The notes under the pieces: model-generated | Database searches by the model: none | Told to the model about the DNA's origin: nothing | The model's input: only the letters and a program-made list of their open reading frames with translations | Program-made: the position numbers and the translations under genes | Origin: Chloroflexota bacterium | GTDB lineage: Bacteria > Chloroflexota > Dehalococcoidia > Lucifugimonadales > Lucifugimonadaceae | NCBI GenBank assembly: GCA_018650185.1 | Contig: JABIGL010000057.1 | Coordinates: 1 to 44,784 of the forward strand | DNA: 44,784 nt | Direction: 5' to 3' | Shown: positions 8,690 through 16,916 of the stretch, piece after piece | How the letters are laid out: each line of letters opens with the position of its first letter | Position numbering within the stretch: position 1 is the stretch's first letter

Positions 8690-10114
8690 GTGGTAGATCA
8701 GAAGGTCGATACGGTTGTTTCGGGTGGCCTCGTCGTCACCGCCACGTCCGAAGTTGAGGCGTCGATAGCCATCAAAAACGGCAAGGTTGTGGCGATCGGA
8801 TCACCTGACTCCATGCCCGAGTCGGACCGTCAAATCGATGCCACGGGGCGTTACGTTCTCCCGGGGCCGATAGACGGACACGCCCATTTCCGTGGCTGGG
8901 AAGATTTCGAGCTTGCCGGTCAGATGGCGGCAAAGTCCGGGTTGACCACGATCATCCCGTTCGGTGAACCGGATCACGTCAACAAGGAAGGGTTACCCGC
9001 TGCCGCAACACGAATCACGGGCGAGATCAACGCCGGTTCGGTGATCGATATGGGCCTCCACCTGATGCTCGGTGCGGATCCCTACGTGTTCGAAGGCATA
9101 CCGGCAGCGATGGACATGGGCGTCCGGTCTTTCAAGGCGTTCATGACCTACAAGAGCCGACGGCCTCGGACGATGGTGGACGATGAATTCATCATCAACG
9201 CCATGAATCTGATCGGCAACAACGGCGGCGTAACGCAGCTTCATTGCGAGAACGGCGACGTGATCGACCATCTTGAGAAGCGTTTTCGGGACGAAGGACG
9301 GGTCGCACCGAGCGACTTCCCGGATGTGGCCCCGCCGTGGGTCGAAGAGGAGGCTATCAACCGGGCGATAGCGCTGGCAAAGATGACCGGAAGCCCGCTT
9401 TACATCGTCCACCTCAGCACACGACTCGGTCTGGAACGCGTAAAGAAGGCGCAGGCGGAGGGTTTGCCGATCTGGACCGAGACATGTCCGCAATACCTGC
9501 TACTGGCAGCCGAGGACCACGAGAAGTGGGGCCCGTTGCTCAAGATCGGGCCGCCATTGCGATACCGGGACGGTGGAGACCACGACGCTCTATGGGAGGG
9601 GCTAACCGACGGTTACATTTCGTGCGTGGCCAGCGACCATTCGCCGCACCCGTACGAGGACAAGATGAAGGGCGCTGACAACGTGTTCTTTATGCCCGGA
9701 ACAGAATTGCCGGTGCCGTTTGGTGCGCCAAGCATCGAGACGATCGCCCCGATCGTGTACTCGAAGGGTGTAGAGGAACATGGCCTCGGCCCGCGCTGGT
9801 TCGCACGTGTGATGGCGGAGAACCCGGCAAGGATCTTTGGGTTGTACCCGCAAAAAGGAACAATTCAGGTCGGCTCAGACGCAGACCTGGCGCTCGTGGA
9901 TCCAGAGCGGATGCACACGATCTCCGAATCGAACATGCTCGGTAAGGCCGGATTCACGCCTTACGAGGGTATGGAACTCAAGGGTGCGATCACGATGACG
10001 CTGCTCCGCGGAGAGGTCCTGATGGAAGACGGCGAGATCAAGCTGGGTCGAGAGTACGGCCAGTTCGTGGAAGCCGGAGCTCCGGTGGCACCGCTTGGAG
10101 GCAGTGTTAAATAG
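8690..10114 (+). CDS. Dihydropyrimidinase/hydantoinase/allantoinase-family amidohydrolase
   Basis: A 474-aa cyclic amidohydrolase that should open a cyclic amide ring (hydantoin, dihydropyrimidine or allantoin). Seen in order: PGPIDGHAHFRGW (HxH metal site, ~58-70), SFKAFMTYKSRRP (the lysine after TY is the expected carboxylated bridging residue), THLHCENG-type QLHCENGDVIDHLEK, YIVHLSTRLGLE, and VASDHSPHPYEDK (catalytic Asp). The closing β-sheet DADLALVDPERMHTI is typical. Length is normal for the family. Start GTG with GGGAGA about nine bases upstream. It follows the NIPSNAP-like gene by 50 bp and may share its transcript, suggesting amide and cyclic-amide breakdown. Exact substrate not determinable. 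Confidence 0.88.
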   Translation: MVDQKVDTVVSGGLVVTATSEVEASIAIKNGKVVAIGSPDSMPESDRQIDATGRYVLPGPIDGHAHFRGWEDFELAGQMAAKSGLTTIIPFGEPDHVNKEGLPAAATRITGEINAGSVIDMGLHLMLGADPYVFEGIPAAMDMGVRSFKAFMTYKSRRPRTMVDDEFIINAMNLIGNNGGVTQLHCENGDVIDHLEKRFRDEGRVAPSDFPDVAPPWVEEEAINRAIALAKMTGSPLYIVHLSTRLGLERVKKAQAEGLPIWTETCPQYLLLAAEDHEKWGPLLKIGPPLRYRDGGDHDALWEGLTDGYISCVASDHSPHPYEDKMKGADNVFFMPGTELPVPFGAPSIETIAPIVYSKGVEEHGLGPRWFARVMAENPARIFGLYPQKGTIQVGSDADLALVDPERMHTISESNMLGKAGFTPYEGMELKGAITMTLLRGEVLMEDGEIKLGREYGQFVEAGAPVAPLGGSVK

Positions 10115-10140
10115 GGCGGAAGGAACCGATATGGCTAAAT

Positions 10141-10227
10141 CTGGATTCCCGACTACTCGGGAATGACGGGTAGGGCGTAGCCACGCCTTTAAATTCTTAC
10201 GTCATTCCCGTGAAGACGGGAATCCAG
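10141..10227. repeat. Nested palindromic repeat (ATTCCCG type) between convergent genes
   Basis: An 87-bp imperfect palindrome starts CTGGATTCCCG and ends CGGGAATCCAG. Each arm is itself a hairpin: ATTCCCG-ACTACT-CGGGAAT on the left and ATTCCCG-TGAAGA-CGGGAAT on the right. The centre holds a third one, GGCGT-AGCC-ACGCC. It lies between the convergent hydantoinase and enolase-superfamily genes and can form a cruciform or a bidirectional terminator. Repeats of this kind are dispersed in many bacterial genomes. Confidence 0.85.
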
Positions 10228-10259
10228 AACGTTGTATAGCTGATACAGGTTTGGCGAAA

Positions 10260-11528
10260 TTACTCCGCCTCGTCCACCCCGTCCCCCGTCGAATCAATCA
10301 CTACCGGAGCCGGCGGCGTGTAGACGGGTGGCGCTACGTAGCTTGGCACCGGATCCGGCACGTTCCCCCAAACGGCGCGGTCCACCTGGTTAGCTCGCAC
10401 GAAGTCCCAGTCGATCTCGACACCGATGCCGGGTCCCTCAGGTGCGAACACGTTGCCGTCTGAATCGATGGCGTCCAGGTCATCGTTGTAGTTCGTGTAG
10501 ACCGGTGATTTGGTGCTGCGTACCAACGGGTGGATCAGCCCCAGTTCATACCAGTTGGTGTTGCGGATCGCCGACATGATGTGACGGTGTACCGGTCCGG
10601 GTCCGTGCAGCTCCACGTCTAGCCCGAAGCCCTCGGATGCTGCGGCGATTTTCATTGTCCCCGTCACGCCGCCGTCTTCGTGTGCCCCGGCTCGGACGAA
10701 GTCGGTTGCGTCCGCCACGATGAAATCGACGTGTTGCTCTAGAAGTCGGATGTGTTCCGTTTGCAGGATTGGCGTCTTGATCATCTGACGCAGCTTACGG
10801 TGGGCGAACTGCGACACGCCGCCGTCTTTGTACGGGTCTTCTAACCAGAAGAACTTGGCTTCATCACAGGCGTGACCGACCGCCAGGGTCTCGGCGAAGT
10901 TCTCGTACTCGCATGCCGGGTCGATCATGAGGGCCATGTCCGGGCCGACGCGGTCTCGAACTCCGAGAACGTTAGCGACCTCACGGGAGATCGGGCCATC
11001 GCCCCAACCGTGGATCTTGAATGCCTTGTAGCCCATATCGCCGCACTGCTGGGCGAAGTCTGCGAATTGCTCCGGTGAACCCAAACCACCGGCCTCGTCA
11101 CCGTGCAGGGTGCTGGCGTAGGCGGGCAGAGGCTTTCGGGTGCCGCCGAGCATCCGGTAGAGCGGTGCGTCGAACAGCTTCCCGGCGATGTCCCAGAGTG
11201 CTATATCTACCGGCCCTGTGCCGGTCATGTCGAAGTGCCTCAACCCACGCTTGGAATCCTGGTAGATCTTTTCGCGTTCGAGCGGGTTCTTGCCGATCAG
11301 GTAGCCGGTGAGCATCTTGATCTGTTCGGCAGTGGGACCGCGTAACCCGACGTGCTCGCCAACGACGCCTTCCGAGGTGTGGATTCGAAGAATGCCTTCC
11401 GTTGACTGCTTCCGCGCACCGGCTTCGTACACCATGTTGAAGGTGTTGTAGTCGGTGCCAACGTTCTCAAGAGTGTGCTCAAACCACACCATCTCGATGC
11501 CGGTGATCGTCAGGTTTTCTAGTGACAT
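10260..11528 (-). CDS. Enolase-superfamily (mandelate racemase/muconate lactonizing-like) enzyme
   Basis: A 422-aa protein with the N-terminal capping domain (ITGIEMVWFEHTLENVG...) and a C-terminal barrel. Metal ligands fit the superfamily: LMIDPACEYE (Asp), FWLEDPYKDG (Glu) and ILQTEHIR (Glu). The end of the second barrel strand reads YKAFKIHGWG, with K-x-H rather than K-x-K, and LDVELHGPGP supplies the late histidine of an Asp/His dyad. This is the pattern of acid-sugar dehydratases of the mandelate racemase group, which abstract a proton α to a carboxylate. The C-terminus has a proline/valine-rich tail (PPVYTPPAPVV). I chose the internal ATG at 11528 because AAGGA precedes it; an upstream frame extension adds 27 unlike residues. 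Confidence 0.87.
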   Translation of the reverse strand: MSLENLTITGIEMVWFEHTLENVGTDYNTFNMVYEAGARKQSTEGILRIHTSEGVVGEHVGLRGPTAEQIKMLTGYLIGKNPLEREKIYQDSKRGLRHFDMTGTGPVDIALWDIAGKLFDAPLYRMLGGTRKPLPAYASTLHGDEAGGLGSPEQFADFAQQCGDMGYKAFKIHGWGDGPISREVANVLGVRDRVGPDMALMIDPACEYENFAETLAVGHACDEAKFFWLEDPYKDGGVSQFAHRKLRQMIKTPILQTEHIRLLEQHVDFIVADATDFVRAGAHEDGGVTGTMKIAAASEGFGLDVELHGPGPVHRHIMSAIRNTNWYELGLIHPLVRSTKSPVYTNYNDDLDAIDSDGNVFAPEGPGIGVEIDWDFVRANQVDRAVWGNVPDPVPSYVAPPVYTPPAPVVIDSTGDGVDEAE

Positions 11529-11598
11529 TGTTTCCTTCGTTTCGTCTTGCGGTTGTACTCGACAGTGATCGTGCAGCAAGGGCGCTTGTAGGTGAAAC

Positions 11599-11635
11599 TT
11601 CTCCCTCACCCTAACCCTCTCCCGCTGGGGAGGGA
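11599..11635. repeat. Dispersed C-rich repeat (CCCTCACCCTAACCCTCTCC type)
   Basis: The stretch CTCCCTCACCCTAACCCTCT followed by CCCGCTGGGGAGGG lies between the nucleoside hydrolase stop and the enolase-superfamily start. It can fold as CCTCTCCC/GGGGAGG and matches a dispersed intergenic repeat common in bacterial genomes. It may act as a terminator for the nucleoside hydrolase or simply be repeat DNA. Confidence 0.6.
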
Positions 11636-11662
11636 ATCATCGCTGGTTTCGGTAGATGTCGG

Positions 11663-12550
11663 TTACTGAAAAACGCTGAAGTAGGACTCGAAGAACCGTT
11701 TCGGGTTGACCGTCACGCCTATCCGGTGCGGGCCGAGTGGTTCAGGGCTCCAGTCGGTGATGCCATCATCCCGGTCATCTGCCCGGGTGACCACGGACGT
11801 ACCGTTCTCGTACTCACACACTGTCTCATCAAACAGCGTTACGGCTGCGAGGGGATCGTGGAAATTCAGGATCTCCCGCTCGTCGAACCAGACCTTGGAC
11901 ATCTCGTATACCGGCTGGAGCAGCGGGTGCTTGAAGTGCTCTGCGACCTCGTCCGAATTCATCGTCACCTTGGTAGTTACATCGAGACCCAAGGAGGTGT
12001 GACCGGGCGCTGAGGTCGAGTACACGATGCCCGCCGCCGCCGGATCGCAGTGAGCGTTCCACTCGGCGGATGGCGTGCTGTTGTACGGGTCGATGAAGCG
12101 TCCAAGCATCAACCGTAGCGACCTCAACAGTCCTGGCACGTCCGGGTGCAATGTGAACAGCTTTGCAACATTGGTCATCGGGCCAACCGCCAGCAGGACA
12201 ACCTCGTTCGGCTGTGCGCGAATCGTGTCCGCCATGAACTCGATCGCATCGTCATCGCCGAACTCGGTTTCGTGCGGCCAGTCGGGTAGTACCGAGGCTT
12301 GAGGAACGTTTGGCTGCCTTGTTGCACCGTCCAGCCGATCCTCTGATCCGGGCACTATCCGAATGTCCTGGCCGGCGGTCTTGCAGATGGCGCTCGCAAG
12401 TTTTGCCCGTTCGACTGGCTGTCCGGACACGGTGGTGATTCCGAGGATCTCGGCGCGTGGCTGCGCCAACAGGTAGGCGAGGGCGACCGCGTCATCGATA
12501 TCTGAACCGATATCGGTGTCGAACAGGATCTTGACTGTATCGTCGCTCAC
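11663..12550 (-). CDS. Inosine-uridine-type nucleoside hydrolase
   Basis: A 295-aa enzyme of the IUNH family that hydrolyses the N-glycosidic bond of ribonucleosides to base and ribose. The N-terminal calcium-binding motif is complete: ILFDTDIGSDIDDAVAL (~9-25), the D-x-D-x-x-x-D-D signature. Other family segments are VVLLAVGPMTNVAKL, EWNAHCDPAAAGIV, and NFHDPLAAVTLFDE, where the late Asp completes the metal site. Length is normal. The start is GTG with GGAGC upstream. It lies upstream of the enolase-superfamily gene on the same strand, separated by 134 bp containing a C-rich repeat. Substrate preference cannot be read; salvage or catabolism of nucleosides is likely. Confidence 0.9.
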   Translation of the reverse strand: MSDDTVKILFDTDIGSDIDDAVALAYLLAQPRAEILGITTVSGQPVERAKLASAICKTAGQDIRIVPGSEDRLDGATRQPNVPQASVLPDWPHETEFGDDDAIEFMADTIRAQPNEVVLLAVGPMTNVAKLFTLHPDVPGLLRSLRLMLGRFIDPYNSTPSAEWNAHCDPAAAGIVYSTSAPGHTSLGLDVTTKVTMNSDEVAEHFKHPLLQPVYEMSKVWFDEREILNFHDPLAAVTLFDETVCEYENGTSVVTRADDRDDGITDWSPEPLGPHRIGVTVNPKRFFESYFSVFQ

Positions 12551-12690
12551 GCGTTGCTCCTGCTGGTGTCGTGTGGAAACAGTTTGCGAAATCCTAGCAC
12601 CGGATGCAGCTGATGTCGGTTGCCGCCCATAGGTCGTCGTGAAAGAATGCGCCCCCTTTACATCCGCGTTAATTTCACGAACAGGTCAAG

Positions 12691-13719
12691 ATGCGCGCAC
12701 TCGTCTACCACGGCAGAAACGATATCCGTTTGGAGCAGGTTCCTGAGCCCGAAATTGGGCCGGGTGAGGCGAAGATACGGGTGACCAACACCTCTATTTG
12801 CGCCACCGATATCGAGGAATGGAAGTACGGGCCAACCTTTATCACCTCGGTTCCCACGGTGCTCGGCCACGAGGTCACTGGAGAGGTGGTCGAGATTGGC
12901 GACGACCCCTCGGGGCTATCCATCGGAGACCGGGTTGTGGTGGACAACGTTCTTACCTGCGGCACATGTTACTGGTGCCAGTCCGGATCACAGGCGACGT
13001 GCCCAAATATGGAAGTCGCCGGGTTAGGGCGGGATGGCGGTCTTCAGGAGTTCATGGTGTGGCCCGCTGACCACCTGATAAAGCTGCCCGACACCGTGAA
13101 AGACGACGAAGCGCCGCTACTCGAACCGGCCCCCGTTGCGTTGCACGCCGTCCGACGATCCGGGGTGCGGCCCGGTGACAGTGTGGCGGTTATCGGGATC
13201 GGCACGGTCGGTGCTCTAACCCTGCAAGCGTTCAAGGCGGCCGGTGCGAACGTCTACGCCGTAGACGTAAGGCCAAGCAGCCTCCAGATGGCCACCCGAC
13301 TCGGCGCCGACGAGGTCGTTGACGCGGGACAGGGCGATGTCGGTGAAAAACTGGCTGAGTTAACCGACGGCATAGGACCGGACATAGTTGTTGAGACTTC
13401 AGGCGCTACGAGTACCCCGGTAAACGCGTTCGACTGGGTGAGGCGAGCGGGAACGGTTGTACTGGTAGGAATATATTCCGCCAGGCCTGAGGTTGACTTC
13501 AACGCGGTGGTATTCAAAGAGCTAAACGTAATCGGCAGCATCGCCGCAGGGACCGGAGATATGCGTGCGGTGGTGAAGTTGGTGGCTGACGGCAAAATCC
13601 GGCTAGGAGATCTGGTATCAGACCGCATATCTCTTGATCGCGTCATCCCGGACGGATTCGAGCGTATGGCCGCTGATTCCAAGGACGTGTTCCGCATTCT
13701 GGTGTCACCTGACGCCTGA
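12691..13719 (+). CDS. Zinc-dependent medium-chain dehydrogenase (sorbitol/threonine/butanediol dehydrogenase-like)
   Basis: A 342-aa MDR-family alcohol dehydrogenase. Catalytic zinc residues C37 (SICATD) and H60-E61 (GHEVTGEV) are present, followed by the structural zinc loop CGTCYWCQSGSQATC with four cysteines. The NAD(P)-binding Rossmann fold begins at VAVIGIGTVGALTLQA and continues to VYAVDV with an acidic residue after the second strand, which favours NAD. It should oxidise a secondary alcohol of a polyol, sugar or amino acid. It is divergent from the nucleoside hydrolase (140-bp spacer) and is followed after 30 bp by a DUF4432/mutarotase-like gene, which suggests a sugar-related operon. 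Confidence 0.9.
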   Translation: MRALVYHGRNDIRLEQVPEPEIGPGEAKIRVTNTSICATDIEEWKYGPTFITSVPTVLGHEVTGEVVEIGDDPSGLSIGDRVVVDNVLTCGTCYWCQSGSQATCPNMEVAGLGRDGGLQEFMVWPADHLIKLPDTVKDDEAPLLEPAPVALHAVRRSGVRPGDSVAVIGIGTVGALTLQAFKAAGANVYAVDVRPSSLQMATRLGADEVVDAGQGDVGEKLAELTDGIGPDIVVETSGATSTPVNAFDWVRRAGTVVLVGIYSARPEVDFNAVVFKELNVIGSIAAGTGDMRAVVKLVADGKIRLGDLVSDRISLDRVIPDGFERMAADSKDVFRILVSPDA

Positions 13720-13749
13720 TCATTACGACGCATTTGAAGGGCGCTAAAG

Positions 13750-14832
13750 ATGCACTACGAAGGTGAACGGACCTACGGCTGCCGGATTTCCAGCGCCTGG
13801 ACTTACCGCGGACTCAGGACTGTTGTGCTTGAGAACGAGTTGCTGCGGGTGATCGTGCTGGCCGATAAGGGCGCAGATATATACAGCATCGTCCACAAGC
13901 CGTCGGACACGGACTTTATGTGGAGAACACCATGGGGCGTCCGGGACCCACAGAAGTTCATCCCGACGACCGGCGGTGCCGAGAACAACTGGCTGGACGT
14001 TTATGAAGGCGGTTGGCAAACGGTTGTGCCGCATGGCGGTTACCCATCTACCGTCGCCGGGGCCGAACTCGGGTTGCACGCCGAAATGAGCACCATGCCC
14101 TGGGATGTGCGTATCGATGAGGATGCTCCAGAGCGCGTAAGCGTGACCTTCAGTGCGCGTGGATACAGGACGCCGTTTGCTGTCAAAAAGACGCTCTCAT
14201 TGGAGACCGGGAGCGCTGTACTGACGCTGGACGAGACGGTGACCAATGAAGGCCAGGTGGAAGCGGATGCAGTCTGGCTGGAGCATCTCGCCATCGGGGC
14301 GCCATTTCTGTCCGATAAATGCCGATTGGATGTTCCGGCGTGCACCGTGTTGACTGATCAGGAGTCGACGGACGAATCCTCGAAGCTTGTGACCGATCAC
14401 CGTGGCCCGTGGCCGAACGTCCCGGCCAAGGACGGCTCGTTGATCGATTTCACCCGTATGCCACCCATGGAGGACCGATCTCTGGATATGGCGTACATGA
14501 CGGAGATGCCAGAGGGTTGGTATGCAGTTACGAACGAGGAAACCGGAGTTGGCTTCGGGCTTCGGTTCCCGGCTGATGTGTTTCCGTACCTCTGGTACTG
14601 GCGAAACCTTGGCGGCGGATGGGGCTACCCGTGGTACGGACGCTGCTACAACGTCGGGCTGGAGCCGTGTACTTCGATGTCGAACGTCGGGCTTGCGGGA
14701 GCGATAGAGAATCAGACGGCACGCCATTTTGGGGCGGGGGAGTCTCTCTCTGTGACGATCAAGGCGGTGGCGTACACGGGTGCGGGGCCGGTGACTGGGA
14801 TTGACGCGCATGGAGCGGTAAGTCGTGGGTAA
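13750..14832 (+). CDS. DUF4432 / aldose 1-epimerase-like protein
   Basis: A 360-aa β-rich protein of the galactose-mutarotase fold group. Typical features are the opening YGCRISSAWTYRGLRTVVLE, ADKGADIYSIVHKPSDTDFMW (the D-x-G-A-x-I strand found in mutarotase-like proteins), GWQTVVPHGG, the WLEHLAIGAPFL strand, and the late glutamate in NVGLEPCTSMSNVG. The histidines of PHGG and LEHLAIG are at places where mutarotases use catalytic His. It probably acts on a sugar or sugar acid; the reaction is not known for DUF4432. Start ATG, 30 bp after the dehydrogenase, so likely cotranscribed. No signal peptide. Confidence 0.75.
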   Translation: MHYEGERTYGCRISSAWTYRGLRTVVLENELLRVIVLADKGADIYSIVHKPSDTDFMWRTPWGVRDPQKFIPTTGGAENNWLDVYEGGWQTVVPHGGYPSTVAGAELGLHAEMSTMPWDVRIDEDAPERVSVTFSARGYRTPFAVKKTLSLETGSAVLTLDETVTNEGQVEADAVWLEHLAIGAPFLSDKCRLDVPACTVLTDQESTDESSKLVTDHRGPWPNVPAKDGSLIDFTRMPPMEDRSLDMAYMTEMPEGWYAVTNEETGVGFGLRFPADVFPYLWYWRNLGGGWGYPWYGRCYNVGLEPCTSMSNVGLAGAIENQTARHFGAGESLSVTIKAVAYTGAGPVTGIDAHGAVSRG

Positions 14833-14836
14833 GTCG

Positions 14837-14859
14837 CCCCCTTTCCCGGTAGGAGGGGG
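14837..14859 (+). terminator. Weak GC hairpin after the DUF4432 gene
   Basis: CCCCCTTTCC and GGAGGGGG flank a five-base loop, with a two-base bulge. There is no T-run afterwards, so it may be a repeat remnant or a factor-dependent terminator. Confidence 0.35.
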
Positions 14860-14975
14860 TTGAGGTCGCATGCCGAATAATCGTGGCTGTCACCACTTCA
14901 ATACGGCTCTACAATGCGCCACAACATTTCAAATCACCAACCACAATTCATGCATCCTCAGCTAAAGGAATGACA

Positions 14976-15980
14976 ATGCGTACCAGGCAATTTGGCGACT
15001 CTGGCCTCGAGACCTCGGCGATCGGATTCGGTGGATGGCCCATGGGGCGCGGCCAGTACGGAGACCTGGACGATGACGAGGCGATAGCGGCCGTACACGC
15101 GGCCTTCGATGGCGGTATCACCCTTTACGACACCGCAGCTGTCTACGGATGGGGCTACGGCGAAACGCTGATGGGCAAGGCCATCAAGGACCTCAAACGG
15201 GAAGACATTGTTCTTGTAACAAAGGGCGCCCGTGAGTGGAAGCAAGACAGCGCGGACCGACGCGCCGCCACAGTCGCTGACTCCGATCCGGACCTGCTGC
15301 GTGCGTCGATAGACGCCAGCCTGAAGCGGCTCCAGACCGATTACATCGACGTCTTTTTGATCCACTGGCCCGACAAAGGCCGGCCGTTCTCCGACCCTAT
15401 GGGGGTCCTGGAGGAGGCAAAAAAGGCGGGCAAGATCAGGCACACCGGGGTGTCCAACTTCTCAGTCCCGATGATGGAAGAGTCACTCCAGACCAGCCCA
15501 ATCATTACTGAGCAGATCGGGTATCACATCTTCGATCGGAGGTCTGAGGCCGATGTCATGCCATTCGTGAAGTCGAAGGGTATGGGGATCATGGCATACG
15601 GCTCGATGGCTCACGGACTTCTGACGGGTTCATGGACCCCTGACCAGAGCTTCGGCGATGACGACTGGCGCGCCCGGCGTGACAACTTTGGGGTCCAGAA
15701 CTGGGGATTGGAGCACCAGGCGACGAACGTAGCGGTGGTCGAAAAACTCAAAGGCATCGCCGCCGATCACGGCAAGACAATCGCACAACTCGCCATCGCG
15801 TGGGTTCTGGACAACCCGACGGTTAGCGTCGCACTTGCCGGAGCAAAGAAACCCGCCGAGATTATCGAAGATATGGGCGGCGACTGGGACCTGCCGTCCG
15901 GACTCAAAAAAGAGATCGATGACCTCGTCCTGGCAGAGGGTTCCGGCGTGGGACTGTCAGGGATGGAGATCGCAACCTAG
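14976..15980 (+). CDS. Aldo/keto reductase
   Basis: A 334-aa (β/α)8 NADPH-dependent oxidoreductase. The catalytic tetrad is present: D and Y in LYDTAAVYGWGYGE, K in IVLVTKGAREW, and H in VFLIHWPD. KIRHTGVSNFSV and the C-terminal VSVALAGAKKPAEI form the cofactor-binding face. It should reduce or oxidise a carbonyl/alcohol of a sugar or similar compound. I chose the internal ATG at 14976, which has AAAGGA six bases upstream and gives the family start MRTRQFGDSGLETS; a longer frame from 14883 adds 31 unrelated residues. It is separated by 143 bp from the upstream sugar-type pair and may have its own promoter. Confidence 0.9.
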   Translation: MRTRQFGDSGLETSAIGFGGWPMGRGQYGDLDDDEAIAAVHAAFDGGITLYDTAAVYGWGYGETLMGKAIKDLKREDIVLVTKGAREWKQDSADRRAATVADSDPDLLRASIDASLKRLQTDYIDVFLIHWPDKGRPFSDPMGVLEEAKKAGKIRHTGVSNFSVPMMEESLQTSPIITEQIGYHIFDRRSEADVMPFVKSKGMGIMAYGSMAHGLLTGSWTPDQSFGDDDWRARRDNFGVQNWGLEHQATNVAVVEKLKGIAADHGKTIAQLAIAWVLDNPTVSVALAGAKKPAEIIEDMGGDWDLPSGLKKEIDDLVLAEGSGVGLSGMEIAT

Positions 15981-16007
15981 TTTTCCTAAAGGCAGATTTT
16001 ACGCTGA

Positions 16008-16916
16008 GTGGGTGCAGAGATGTTGTTGGATAGGTACACAAACGTCGCTACCGTCGTGTTTGGTCTAGTGGGACTACTAATCGTGGCGGTGCCCGTTTTG
16101 TTAACCGAACCGGACGACACTAGGGAAATCACAATTACTCAAGAATCGGCGGTGGATTTGGCCGAAATTCCTTCTGTAGAAGGATTGGCCGCTAGTTATT
16201 TGTATTTCGGTGATCCGGTAGACACGCTATGGAATATCCGTGTTTCCATAGTTAACACTGGAGATAGAACTATAATTGGATCTGGAGGTAGGTCTGATTT
16301 AATTGATGATCGGTTAGTTATCACAGTCCCGCATGGGTTGGTTATTGTTAAATTCGACATCGTCCTAAATCAACCGAACTTGGAAATTGAACAGTTATCT
16401 GAATCAAAAATCTCAATAAAACCTGGGCAATGGAAAAAACGAGAGGAAGCTACCGTTTCCGTTTTTGTGACCCCATTGATCATTGAGAGCAGTGCAATCG
16501 ATTTACCTGAGATTGCAGTCGATCCTCGCCAATTGATCGATGGAAATATATCCCTCCAAGAGTCGTCTGATGTGCCTAAATCGATTTCACCGGATGACAG
16601 ATTCTTGGATCGATTTATCTCACCTGTAGATAGCATTTCACGATGGCTTATCGGGGGGTTTGCCTTATTGCTTATTTTTTCGGGAACTTCCCAGATCGGG
16701 AGTAGTCTTGCTGAATATGTGCGATATTCAAAAATTAAAAGATGGATCGATAACACTCACGAACAATTCAATGAATTTGTTTCGGGCCTCGACATTTCCG
16801 ATCCGGATGTGCGCCAATATACGGAGGACAGACTCAAATACGGAAGCGACCTGATATCGGAATGGGCAGATTCGGTGGGTATGACAGCGGAATCTGATGC
16901 TGAATCTTCCAAATGA
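16008..16916 (+). CDS. AT-rich two-helix membrane protein of unknown function, frame continues past the TGA
   Basis: A 302-aa protein not recognised. Membrane segments are seen at ~10-34 (TNVATVVFGLVGLLIVAVPVL) and ~213-232 (WLIGGFALLLIFSGTSQIGS). Between them lies a ~170-residue β-rich region probably outside the membrane, and behind the second helix a charged cytoplasmic domain ending ESDAESSK. Base composition is visibly more AT-rich than the surrounding genes, with many ATT, AAA and TTA codons, which suggests recent transfer. The start may be GTG 16008 or ATG 16020; neither has a strong ribosome site. The same frame stays open for 75 more codons after its TGA. Confidence 0.7.
   Translation: MGAEMLLDRYTNVATVVFGLVGLLIVAVPVLLTEPDDTREITITQESAVDLAEIPSVEGLAASYLYFGDPVDTLWNIRVSIVNTGDRTIIGSGGRSDLIDDRLVITVPHGLVIVKFDIVLNQPNLEIEQLSESKISIKPGQWKKREEATVSVFVTPLIIESSAIDLPEIAVDPRQLIDGNISLQESSDVPKSISPDDRFLDRFISPVDSISRWLIGGFALLLIFSGTSQIGSSLAEYVRYSKIKRWIDNTHEQFNEFVSGLDISDPDVRQYTEDRLKYGSDLISEWADSVGMTAESDAESSK

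Noticed and set aside
8993-9493. Antisense 166-codon frame inside the hydantoinase gene
   Set aside because: Opposite a conserved amidohydrolase whose motifs are intact; composition is that of a shadow frame.
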